Assembly: GCA_003987725.1 (NCBI GenBank)
Contig: RXJH01000006.1
Location: 62,001 to 126,000 of the forward strand
Direction of reading: 5' to 3'
From: Hyphomicrobium sp.
GTDB lineage: Bacteria; Pseudomonadota; Alphaproteobacteria; Rhizobiales; Hyphomicrobiaceae
Length of the DNA: 64,000 nt
Shown: piece after piece, positions 54,260-64,000 of the stretch
Layout: the number at the start of each line of letters is the position of its first letter
Numbering within the stretch: position 1 is the stretch's first letter
Notes under the pieces: generated by a model
The model's input: only the letters and a program-made list of their open reading frames with translations
Told to the model about the DNA's origin: nothing
Database searches by the model: none
Position numbers and translations under genes: made by a program

Positions 54260-55465
54260 GTGGCGCGCAAGTCCTTCCTTTTCACGAGTGAGTCCGTCTC
54301 TGAAGGTCACCCGGACAAAGTCTGCGATCGCATCTCCGACGAGGTCGTCGACGCGTTCTATCGCGAAGGCGCCAAGGAAGGCCTCGACCCCTGGGGTATC
54401 CGCGCCGCATGCGAAACGATGGCGACGACAAATCGCGTCATCATCGCCGGTGAGTCGCGCGGTCCCAAGGGCGTAACCGTCGCCACCATCCAGGATCTGA
54501 CGCGCGCCGCCATCAAGGACATCGGCTACGAGCAGGAAGGCTTCCACTGGGCGAACTGCAACATCGAAGTCCTGTTGCACTCGCAGTCTGCCGACATTGC
54601 CCAGGGCGTAGACGCCAAGCAGCCGACGAACCAGGAAGAAGGCGCCGGCGACCAGGGCATCATGTTCGGCTATGCCTGCAACGAGACACCGGAGCTGATG
54701 CCGGCACCGATCTACTACGCCCACAAAATTCTGCGCGACCTCGCCATCGCGCGCAAAGCCAAGCAGGGCGAAGCCGCCAAGCTCGGCCCCGATGCCAAGA
54801 GCCAGGTGACTGTCCGCTACGAAAACGGCAAGCCCGTCGGCGTTACGCAGATCGTCGTCTCGCACCAGCACATCGTCGAAGATCTGAGTTCGCGCCAGGT
54901 TCGCGAGATCGTCGAACCATTCGTCCGCGCCGCGCTGCCCGAAGGCTGGATCGGCAAAGACACCGCCTGGCACATCAACCCGACCGGAAAGTTCTTCATC
55001 GGCGGTCCCGATGGCGACACCGGACTGACCGGCCGCAAGATCATCGTCGACACCTACGGCGGCGCGGCACCCCACGGTGGCGGTGCGTTCTCGGGCAAGG
55101 ACCCGACGAAGGTCGACCGTTCTGCAGCCTACGCCGCCCGCTACCTCGCGAAGAACGTCGTTGCGGCGAGCCTCGCGGACCGCTGCACGATCCAGCTTTC
55201 GTATGCGATCGGCGTCGCCAAGCCCTTGTCGATCTACGTCGATACCTACGGCACCAGCAAAGTCGACGAGGCCGCGATCGAAAAGGCCTTGGGCGAAGTC
55301 ATGGACCTGACGCCGCGCGGCATCCGCAGCCACCTCGATCTCAACAAGCCGATCTATTCCCGGACCTCTGCGTACGGACATTTCGGCCGTCCTGCCGAAA
55401 AGGACGGCGGCTTCTCCTGGGAGAAGACCGACCTCGCCGCCAAGATCGCCAAGGCCGTTGCCTAG
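54260..55465 (+). CDS. metK: S-adenosylmethionine synthase
   Basis: 401 residues from GTG 54260, with GGGGG six bases upstream; the frame is open 33 codons further 5' but that part is not family-like. Makes SAM from ATP and methionine. Motifs: [20 protein letters not shown] (H17, D19), [12 protein letters not shown] (the methionine-loop hexapeptide region) and [19 protein letters not shown] (P-loop-like). All catalytic residues visible. A 211-bp leader separates it from the XRE gene, and a strong terminator follows. Confidence 0.98.
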   Translation: MARKSFLFTSESVSEGHPDKVCDRISDEVVDAFYREGAKEGLDPWGIRAACETMATTNRVIIAGESRGPKGVTVATIQDLTRAAIKDIGYEQEGFHWANCNIEVLLHSQSADIAQGVDAKQPTNQEEGAGDQGIMFGYACNETPELMPAPIYYAHKILRDLAIARKAKQGEAAKLGPDAKSQVTVRYENGKPVGVTQIVVSHQHIVEDLSSRQVREIVEPFVRAALPEGWIGKDTAWHINPTGKFFIGGPDGDTGLTGRKIIVDTYGGAAPHGGGAFSGKDPTKVDRSAAYAARYLAKNVVAASLADRCTIQLSYAIGVAKPLSIYVDTYGTSKVDEAAIEKALGEVMDLTPRGIRSHLDLNKPIYSRTSAYGHFGRPAEKDGGFSWEKTDLAAKIAKAVA

Positions 55466-55492
55466 CGATAACGGGCCGGACCTGTGAGATAC

Positions 55493-55529
55493 AAAGGCGG
55501 CTGCGCAAACGGCCGCCTTTCCCTTTTTT
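55493..55529 (+). terminator. intrinsic terminator after metK
   Basis: AAAGGCGGC (55493-55501) and GCCGCCTTT (55512-55520) form a 9-bp stem with a 10-base loop, followed after CCC by six T (55524-55529). It lies 27 bases after the metK stop. The trmB frame opens directly behind it. Confidence 0.85.
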
Positions 55530-55552
55530 GCGATTGAGTGATTAGCGCGCGA

Positions 55553-56215
55553 ATGCCGGACGACGACCACGAACTTAGATCATTCGGGCGGAGACGCGGG
55601 CGAAAGCCGAGCGCGCGTCAGGCCGCGCTGTTGCGCGAAGATCTGCCGCGCCTTGCCTTCGATCCCGCAAATCCTCCGGACGGCTTCAGGGAGACCTGGC
55701 TCGAAATCGGCTTTGGAGGGGGTGAGCATCTTCTGTGGCAGGCGCGCCAGAACCCTGACGTTGTATTGATCGGCTGCGAACCGTTCGAGGACGGCGTCAT
55801 CAAGGTGCTGACCGCCGCGACCGGAGAGAAGCTGCAGAACATCCGCATTCACATGAATGACGTGCGGGAAATTCTGAAGTCGATGGCACCGAACTCAATC
55901 GATCGCGCCTTCATCCTCTTTCCCGACCCCTGGCCGAAGCGAAAGCACCGAAAGCGCCGCCTGGTTAATTCTTCCTTGCTGAAGCTCCTGGCGCGCGTCA
56001 TGCGGCCGGGCGCAGAACTCCGCATCGGCACGGACATCGGCGATTATGCTCGCACGATGCTCGAAGCTTTTGCCGGAGAACCGGCCTTTTCCTGGCAGGC
56101 ATCGAGCCCCGCCGACTGGCGCGAGCGACCGAGCGATTGGCCGGAAACGCGCTACGAGGCGAAAGCCGTGCGTGAGGGCCGCCGGCGCTATTATTTCCGG
56201 TTTCTGCGGCAATAG
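55553..56215 (+). CDS. trmB: tRNA (guanine-N7-)-methyltransferase
   Basis: 220 residues from ATG 55553; GTG 55538 is the alternative and neither has a clear ribosome-binding site. Methylates G46 of tRNA. The SAM site is WLEIGFGGGEHLLWQA, and the signature FPDPWPKRKHRKRRLVN is intact, with LRIGTDIGDYARTMLEA after it. The N-terminal FGRRRGRKPSARQ is typical. Confidence 0.95.
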   Translation: MPDDDHELRSFGRRRGRKPSARQAALLREDLPRLAFDPANPPDGFRETWLEIGFGGGEHLLWQARQNPDVVLIGCEPFEDGVIKVLTAATGEKLQNIRIHMNDVREILKSMAPNSIDRAFILFPDPWPKRKHRKRRLVNSSLLKLLARVMRPGAELRIGTDIGDYARTMLEAFAGEPAFSWQASSPADWRERPSDWPETRYEAKAVREGRRRYYFRFLRQ

Positions 56216-56340
56216 CCGCGGCCGACTCTTGCGCGGAAGGCAAATCTCGCCTATTTAGCGTCTATTCCAATAAAACGACGATCCGATAGAGAGTGGACCG
56301 CAAGGCCCGCTCCGAACGAACTTTAAGCACAGGAACGCCC

Positions 56341-56979
56341 TTGCAGGACACCATCGCCAACGACACGGCCTCACCGTCGGAACAGGGTTCCGGCACGAGC
56401 CGCTTTTTGCGCGAGACCGGTCTTGCTGCCGACGTTGCAGCTGTCGTCGAGCCGACCCTTGAAGATCTGGGTTTCCGCCTGGTGCGCGTGAAGATCCAGG
56501 GCGACGGCCGCGATCGCATCGTCCAGCTGATGGCGGAACGTCCTGACGGTTCGATCACGGTCGACGATTGCGAAACGATTTCGAAAGCCGTTTCGCCCGT
56601 GCTTGATGTCGCCGATCCGGTTTCCGGCGCCTATCGCCTTGAAGTTTCGTCGCCCGGCATAGACCGTCCGCTCGTCCGCCCGAGCGACTTCGAGGATTGG
56701 TCGGGGCACGAAGCGAAGATCGAATTGAACGAGCCGATCGACGGCCGCAAGCGCTTCAAAGGTGTGCTCGAAGGCTTCGAGGACGGCGAAGTGCGCATCA
56801 AAGCCGATACCGGCGAGCATGGCGTGCAGCACCTTGGCCTGCCGGTCCATCTGATCGCCGACGCCAAGCTCGTCCTGACCGACGAACTCATTCGCGAAGC
56901 ATTACAACGCGCCAAAGAGCGCCATTCCACGCGGCCCGGTGACGGTGCCGAACTCGACGAAGACGACCTGGAGGATTGA
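56341..56979 (+). CDS. rimP: ribosome maturation factor RimP
   Basis: 212 residues from TTG 56341 (AGGA six bases upstream); a GTG at 56293 lacks a site. Needed for 30S maturation. The N-terminal domain has [36 protein letters not shown] and [15 protein letters not shown]; the C-terminal SH3-like domain follows. It ends in an acidic tail. First gene of rimP-nusA-ylxR-infB, four bases before nusA. Confidence 0.95.
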   Translation: MQDTIANDTASPSEQGSGTSRFLRETGLAADVAAVVEPTLEDLGFRLVRVKIQGDGRDRIVQLMAERPDGSITVDDCETISKAVSPVLDVADPVSGAYRLEVSSPGIDRPLVRPSDFEDWSGHEAKIELNEPIDGRKRFKGVLEGFEDGEVRIKADTGEHGVQHLGLPVHLIADAKLVLTDELIREALQRAKERHSTRPGDGAELDEDDLED

Positions 56980-56983
56980 CCCT

Positions 56984-58624
56984 ATGGCCATGGCAGGCAT
57001 CAGTGCCAACCGGCTCGAGCTTCTGCAAATTGCAGACGCCGTCGCGCGCGAAAAAACGATCGACAAGAAGATTGTCATCGAAGCGATGGAAGACGCCATC
57101 CAGAAGGCCGCGAAGTCGCGCTATGGAGCCGAGAACGACATCCGTTGCGAGATCGATCCGAAGACGGGCGAAGCGAAGCTGACGCGCGTCCTCGCCGTCG
57201 TTGATGAAGTCGAGAATGACGCGACGCAGATCACCGTCGAAGACGCCAAGAAGCGCAATCCGGACGCCAAGGCCGGCGACATGATCGCCGAAACCCTTCC
57301 GCCCTTGGAATTCGGCCGCGTCGCGGCGCAGAACGCCAAGCAGGTCATCGTCCAGAAGGTTCGCGAAGCCGAACGCGACCGCCAATTCTCCGAATTCAAG
57401 GACCGCACCGGCGACGTCATCAACGGCACCGTGAAGCGCGTCGAATACGGCAACGTCATCGTCGATCTCGGCCGCGCCGAAGGCATTATCCGCCGTGATG
57501 AGATGATCCCGCGCGAAAACGTCCGCCTCGGCGACCGCATCCGCGCCTACATCTATGAAGTCCGCCGCGAGCAGCGCGGCCCGCAAATCTTCCTGACGCG
57601 CGCCCGGCCCGAGTTCATGTCGATGCTGTTCCGCGCCGAAGTTCCCGAAATCTACGACGGCGTCGTCGAGATCAAGTCGGTGGCGCGCGATCCCGGAAGC
57701 CGCGCGAAAATCGCGGTGATTTCGAAGGATTCCTCCATCGATCCGGTCGGCGCCTGCGTCGGTATGCGCGGCGCGCGCGTGCAGGCAGTCGTCAACGAAC
57801 TGCAGGGCGAGAAGGTCGACATCATCCAGTGGAACCCGGACGCCGCGAGCTTCATCGTCAACGCCTTGGCGCCCGCTGAAGTCACCAAGGTCGTGCTCGA
57901 CGAAGATTCAAACCGCATCGAGGTCGTCGTTCCCGAGGCCCAGCTATCGCTCGCCATCGGCCGCCGCGGCCAGAACGTGCGCCTTGCCTCGCAGCTGACC
58001 GGCTGGGACATCGACATTCTGACCGAGCAGGAAGAAAGCGAACGCCGCCAGAAGGAATTCTCCGAGCGCACGCAGCTCCTCATGGATTCGCTCGATGTCG
58101 ACGAGGTCATCGCCCAGCTTCTCGTCACCGAGGGCTTCGCGACGATCGAGGAAGTCGCCTACGTCGATATTGCGGAAATTGCCCATATCGAAGGCTTCGA
58201 CGAGAACACGGCCGAGCAGATCCAGAGCCGCGCGCGCGAATATCTCGAGCAGCAGGAAGCCGAACGTGATGCGAAGCGACGCGAGCTTGGCGTTGCCGAC
58301 GAGCTGGCTGAAATCCCCGGCATCACGACCGCAATGATGGTCGCCCTCGGCGAAAACGGCGTCAAAACCGTCGAAGATTTCGCCGACTGCGCGACCGATG
58401 AGCTGATCGGTTGGACCGAACGCAAGAAAGACAAGGAAAAAGACAGCGACGCCCAGCGTCACAAAGGTTTCCTCGACGGCTTCGAACTGTCGCGGACAGA
58501 CGTCGAAAACATGATCATGGCCGCGCGCGTTCACGCCGGCTGGATCAAAGCTGAAGATATCGAAAAACCCGCAACCGACGAAACCGAAGCTGCCGAGACC
58601 GGCAGCGCCGGCGCCGAAGGCTGA
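56984..58624 (+). CDS. nusA: transcription termination/antitermination protein NusA
   Basis: 546 residues from ATG 56984 behind GAGGA. N-terminal RNA-polymerase-binding domain ([19 protein letters not shown]), S1 domain (about 135-200), KH1 with [27 protein letters not shown]2 with [21 protein letters not shown], and C-terminal helix-hairpin-helix repeats ([20 protein letters not shown] and the later [17 protein letters not shown]). Normal alphaproteobacterial layout. Confidence 0.98.
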   Translation: MAMAGISANRLELLQIADAVAREKTIDKKIVIEAMEDAIQKAAKSRYGAENDIRCEIDPKTGEAKLTRVLAVVDEVENDATQITVEDAKKRNPDAKAGDMIAETLPPLEFGRVAAQNAKQVIVQKVREAERDRQFSEFKDRTGDVINGTVKRVEYGNVIVDLGRAEGIIRRDEMIPRENVRLGDRIRAYIYEVRREQRGPQIFLTRARPEFMSMLFRAEVPEIYDGVVEIKSVARDPGSRAKIAVISKDSSIDPVGACVGMRGARVQAVVNELQGEKVDIIQWNPDAASFIVNALAPAEVTKVVLDEDSNRIEVVVPEAQLSLAIGRRGQNVRLASQLTGWDIDILTEQEESERRQKEFSERTQLLMDSLDVDEVIAQLLVTEGFATIEEVAYVDIAEIAHIEGFDENTAEQIQSRAREYLEQQEAERDAKRRELGVADELAEIPGITTAMMVALGENGVKTVEDFADCATDELIGWTERKKDKEKDSDAQRHKGFLDGFELSRTDVENMIMAARVHAGWIKAEDIEKPATDETEAAETGSAGAEG

Positions 58625-58654
58625 CGGGAATGACCGGGAAGGCGACAAACGCGC

Positions 58655-59350
58655 GTGATGGTGAAACGGCAAAATCGGCCTACGCGGGATCGGACGGAGC
58701 CAGGCTCCGTTCCGGGTTCCGAGCGGCTGTGCGCCGTCACGCGGCAGACGCTTGATCCGGAAAATCTGATCCGCTTCGCTTTGTCGCCGGACGGCATTAT
58801 CGTCCCCGATCTCGACCGGCGCTTGCCGGGCCGTGGTGTCTGGGTCGGTTGCGACCGGCGTCTTGTCGAAAAGGCGGTGGCGACACACGCCTTTGCAAAA
58901 AGCCTTAAAGTCAAGGCCGAAGCCCCCGCAGACCTTGCAGAACGCGTGGATGATCTTATCGTTAAGCGCGTAGCCGGAACATTCTCGCTCGCCAATAAGG
59001 CGGGCCTCGTAATTGCTGGATTTGAGAAAATTTTCGCGGCCCTTGAGAAGGGACCGGTAAGAGCAGTACTCCATGGGTCGGATGCGGCCCTGGACGGACG
59101 CACGAAAATTGATCGGAAATACAAGGCCATTCAGGCCAGCCGGGGCGCTCCTGCGGCAATCGTCGATGTTCTGACCATTGCGCAAATGAGCTTGGCCATT
59201 GGCCGCGGAAGTGTGGTACATGCTGCCCTCACACCCGGAGGACTGTCGGATCGGTTTCTGGAGGAAGCGGAGCGGCTTCTGCGCTACCGGTCTTCTGTGA
59301 TTGAGGCCACGCAGGTGGCCGGCGACGAAATTTCTGAACTATCTAGCTGA
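58655..59350 (+). CDS. YlxR (DUF448) domain fused to an L7Ae-like domain
   Basis: 231 residues from GTG 58655. Residues 20-95 are a DUF448/YlxR RNA-binding domain (RLCAVTRQTLDPENLIRFAL and RRLPGRGVWVGCDRRLVEKA). Residues 100-205 resemble ribosomal protein L7Ae/YlxQ (GLVIAGFEKIFAALEKGPVRAVLHGSD, and RGSVVHAALTPGGLSDRFL). In Firmicutes these are two genes between nusA and infB; in alphaproteobacteria they are commonly fused, as here. RNA-related role, not defined. Confidence 0.9.
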   Translation: MMVKRQNRPTRDRTEPGSVPGSERLCAVTRQTLDPENLIRFALSPDGIIVPDLDRRLPGRGVWVGCDRRLVEKAVATHAFAKSLKVKAEAPADLAERVDDLIVKRVAGTFSLANKAGLVIAGFEKIFAALEKGPVRAVLHGSDAALDGRTKIDRKYKAIQASRGAPAAIVDVLTIAQMSLAIGRGSVVHAALTPGGLSDRFLEEAERLLRYRSSVIEATQVAGDEISELSS

Positions 59351-59368
59351 AGGCTGAACGGATAACGC

Positions 59369-62161
<2,793 letters not shown>

Positions 62162-62177
62162 TCGCCATGTGAGCCGT

Positions 62178-62200
62178 CCGCGCGGGAGCTTTCCGCGCGG
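62178..62200. other. GC-rich hairpin after infB
   Basis: CCGCGCGG (62178-62185) and CCGCGCGG (62193-62200), a self-complementary octamer, flank a 7-base loop 16 bases after the infB stop. No T-run follows directly. It may stabilise the 3' end or slow polymerase before the YcxB-like gene. Confidence 0.4.
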
Positions 62201-62304
62201 CGACGCTTCGTTTGCCAGCATGCGCGCTTCGTTTTTTATGGCGAAGCGTTTGTTCAATTCGAATGAAGAGGCCGCGCGCGGTCCCATCCCGCGGCGGACA
62301 GAGA

Positions 62305-62835
62305 ATGAAATATCAGGCATCGTACGTATACGATCTCGCGGTCTTCCAGGCTCTCTATCGAGCGGTGCAAGCGCGCAAATCCTTTTACTTCTGGTGGCCT
62401 CTGATTGTATTTCTCGTGCCTGCAATTTGCAGCGCGCTCCCCGTGTATTTTCAGCGGACGCCCGTTACCGTTGAGCAGATTGCTTTCGACATTGTGGGAT
62501 TCCCGCTGTTGCTTGGCGTGATGACTTATTTCTTTTTGCAATCTTTTCTGCCTCGGGCTTCTTTCAAAAGTTGTCCAGTTGCGGGGAAAAAGCTTGATTT
62601 TACTGTAGATGATGATGGGCTGTCGTGCTTTCGCGACGACGGCGTAAGAGAGAATTGGCCCTGGAAAGCGCTCCGCGGCATCACTCATCTCGAGGACGGA
62701 AGCGCATCGGTCGTCTGGATTGCGCAGAACGGCGGGTTTGTTCTGCCCAACCCTGCGTTTTCTTCACCTGATACCTACCAGTCCGCACGCAAATTCATCG
62801 AGGAAAAGTTCGGTGGTGCCGGATACAAAAAATAA
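62305..62835 (+). CDS. YcxB-like membrane protein, copy 1
   Basis: 176 residues from ATG 62305 (GGACAGAGA upstream); the frame extends further 5' without family features. Two membrane spans (about 30-50 and 65-85) follow a short cytoplasmic start, then a small beta domain: KLDFTVDDDGLSCFRDDGVRENWPWKALRGI and VWIAQNGGFVLPNPAF. This is the YcxB-like plan (two helices plus a PH-like fold). The same plan recurs in the gene at 62937. Base composition is visibly less GC-rich than infB. It sits where infB is normally followed by rbfA. Function unknown. Confidence 0.75.
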   Translation: MKYQASYVYDLAVFQALYRAVQARKSFYFWWPLIVFLVPAICSALPVYFQRTPVTVEQIAFDIVGFPLLLGVMTYFFLQSFLPRASFKSCPVAGKKLDFTVDDDGLSCFRDDGVRENWPWKALRGITHLEDGSASVVWIAQNGGFVLPNPAFSSPDTYQSARKFIEEKFGGAGYKK

Positions 62836-62956
62836 GGAAAGAGCCCCCTCGCAACGCATGCCGCGCATCGGTGAACTCGTCGAATACAAGCTCAGCGAAA
62901 TGCTCGCGCGCGGTCCAATCCTGCGGCGGTCGGAACATGACAGATCTGACGATTAA
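62816..62956 (+). pseudogene. truncated second copy of rbfA (5' fragment)
   Basis: The frame reads VPDTKNKERAPSQRMPRIGE, then LVEYKLSEMLARGPI, and then loses similarity and stops. Residues encoded at 62840-62920 match intact rbfA (63534-63614) at 21 of 27 positions: APSQRM, RIGELV, KLSE and LARG are identical. Most DNA differences are at third positions, so the two sequences diverged under coding constraint before truncation. The rest of rbfA is missing, and the second YcxB-like gene starts inside the remnant. This looks like the relic of an earlier rbfA. Confidence 0.75.
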
Positions 62957-63488
62957 GCTGCCTCTGCGGCTGACATTCCGCCTGACGCGCGACGATATCG
63001 CGGCGTTCGAACGCCTGCCGCGCGAACTCACGCGGTCCGGCACTTTTGCATTCTTCGCAACGATCTTCGCGTGCGGGATGACGCTTGCGGTTTTCGATGA
63101 GCAACTCGACGGCTTCGTACCGGAGACGCTCGCCGGCTATCGCCATATCATTTTTGCGGTCGTCGCCGGAGCGATTGGCTTTGCAGCTTTCAGCCTCGCC
63201 CTGACGCTGCTCTCATATTGGCGCATTGCCCAGACCGAGTATCCCCCAGAGGATACCGAAATCGAAGTATCCGAACGCGATTTGAAAATCAGCGACGGCA
63301 CACCGCCGCGAACGCTCGAATGGAGCAGCATTGCCCGCGTGATTGACGCACCGGCGCATGTGTTTTTGTGCCTGACGCCGCGAAACGCGGTCATCGTGCC
63401 GCTACGCGCATTTCATTCGGTTGCTGACATGCGTGCATTCGCCGATTTATCAGAAACGCTATCGCACGGAGCCGATGGTGATGCCTGA
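62937..63488 (+). CDS. YcxB-like membrane protein, copy 2
   Basis: 183 residues from ATG 62937 (MTDLTIKL), starting inside the rbfA remnant. Two membrane spans (about 35-55 and 72-95), then a beta domain with DTEIEVSERDLKISDGTPPRTLEWSSIARV and FLCLTPRNAVIVPLRAF, the YcxB-like C-terminal pattern. Same architecture as copy 1, but the sequences are only loosely similar, so these are old paralogues or independent acquisitions. It ends 15 bp before rbfA. Confidence 0.78.
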   Translation: MTDLTIKLPLRLTFRLTRDDIAAFERLPRELTRSGTFAFFATIFACGMTLAVFDEQLDGFVPETLAGYRHIIFAVVAGAIGFAAFSLALTLLSYWRIAQTEYPPEDTEIEVSERDLKISDGTPPRTLEWSSIARVIDAPAHVFLCLTPRNAVIVPLRAFHSVADMRAFADLSETLSHGADGDA

Positions 63489-63503
63489 GCGAGGAAACTA
63501 GCG

Positions 63504-63905
63504 ATGCGATCCAAAGCCAAAACAAATCCCGCGAAAGCGCCTTCCCAGCGCATGCTGCGTATTGGTGAGCTTGTACGGCATAAACTCTCGGAGCTGTTGG
63601 CGCGTGGCGAGATCCACGATGACGTGCTGGCATCGCACGTCATCACGATCCCCGAGGTTCGTCTCACGCCGGATCTGAAACTCGCGACCGTTTACGTCAT
63701 GCCGCTCGGCGGCAGCGACGTCAAACCGGTCATCGAAGCGTTGACGCGCAATAAAAAATACATCCGCGCCGAGGTGGCGCACACACTCAATCTTCGTTAC
63801 GCGCCCGATCTTCGCTTCCGCGAAGACGAGACGTTCGAGGAAGCGACGCGGATCGATCGTCTTCTCGATAGCGACAGAGTTCGTCAGGATACCCAAAAGA
63901 AATAG
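63504..63905 (+). CDS. rbfA: 30S ribosome-binding factor A
   Basis: 133 residues, complete. KH-like fold: [72 protein letters not shown]. Needed for 16S rRNA 5'-end processing and cold growth. The next gene, truB, starts one base after its stop. Confidence 0.97.
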   Translation: MRSKAKTNPAKAPSQRMLRIGELVRHKLSELLARGEIHDDVLASHVITIPEVRLTPDLKLATVYVMPLGGSDVKPVIEALTRNKKYIRAEVAHTLNLRYAPDLRFREDETFEEATRIDRLLDSDRVRQDTQKK

Positions 63906-63906
63906 C

Positions 63907-64000
63907 ATGGCACGACGCAAAAAAGGCAACGCCGTTCACGGCTGGCTCGTCCTCGACAAGCCGATCAACATGACATCGACTCAAGCTGTCGCCGCGGTGC
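63907..64000 (+). CDS. truB: tRNA pseudouridine(55) synthase, N-terminal part
   Basis: 31 codons before the window ends. The start [19 protein letters not shown] followed by [12 protein letters not shown] matches TruB ([13 protein letters not shown]). The catalytic domain lies beyond the window. Starts one base after rbfA, the usual operon order. Confidence 0.93.
   Translation, partial: MARRKKGNAVHGWLVLDKPINMTSTQAVAAV

Overview
The window is high-GC DNA and reads as chromosomal sequence of an alphaproteobacterium of the order Hyphomicrobiales; Hyphomicrobium or a close relative is my best guess. The reasons are the gene orders hemC-hemD-mitofilin-hemY, ybeY-corC-lnt and rimP-nusA-ylxR-infB-rbfA-truB, a Fur/Mur regulator without the classical CxxC pairs, an OlsB-type acyltransferase, and an intergenic hairpin repeat of a kind familiar from this order. 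The genus is inference. No phage, plasmid, transposase or CRISPR array is visible.

Layout. 1-2.9 kb: an SDR/DoxX fusion gene cut by the left edge, a tRNA-Thr, about 600 bp of apparently empty DNA, and an Omp25-like outer-membrane protein. 2.9-8.1 kb (minus strand): hemC, hemD, a mitofilin/Mic60-like gene and hemY. 8.3-14.2 kb: tsaD, gpsA, an EVE-domain protein coupled to an ETF-beta-lysine-methyltransferase-like gene, acs, and a DUF1674/SdhAF4-like gene. 14.4-21.7 kb: htpX, rsmB, a heparinase II/III-family gene, purH and a convergent UMF1-type MFS transporter. 21.8-24.0 kb: two TPM-domain genes and lemA, split by a mosaic hairpin repeat. 24.4-26.2 kb: a run of small or repetitive secreted proteins of unknown function, including an eight-repeat protein and a 46-residue peptide gene. 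26.4-34.4 kb: tRNA-Gly, a prolyl-tRNA deacylase, a thioredoxin-TPR protein, a Lon-N-domain protein, a Trm112-like protein, a hybrid histidine kinase with degenerate catalytic motifs, an olsB-like gene and maeB. 34.6-46.3 kb: mutS-glnD, murJ, trpS, a universal stress protein, a NifU-type gene, a nitroreductase, tsaB-rimI. 46.4-56.2 kb: fur/mur, plsC, miaB, phoH-ybeY-corC-lnt, an XRE regulator, metK, trmB. 56.3-64.0 kb: rimP-nusA-ylxR-infB, two YcxB-like genes interleaved with a truncated rbfA copy, intact rbfA, and the start of truB.

Most of the window is conserved housekeeping DNA: tetrapyrrole synthesis, tRNA modification (tsaD, tsaB, miaB, trmB, truB), ribosome and translation factors, and envelope building. 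Several genes are shared with mitochondria (Mic60, ETF-beta methyltransferase, SdhAF4, Nfu). The accessory signal sits at 21.8-26.2 kb and 62.2-63.5 kb. The observations I rank highest are the hybrid kinase whose phospho-acceptor His is Gln, the rbfA remnant next to paired YcxB genes, the two-by-four repeat secreted protein, and the 46-residue hydrophobic peptide between two palindromes.
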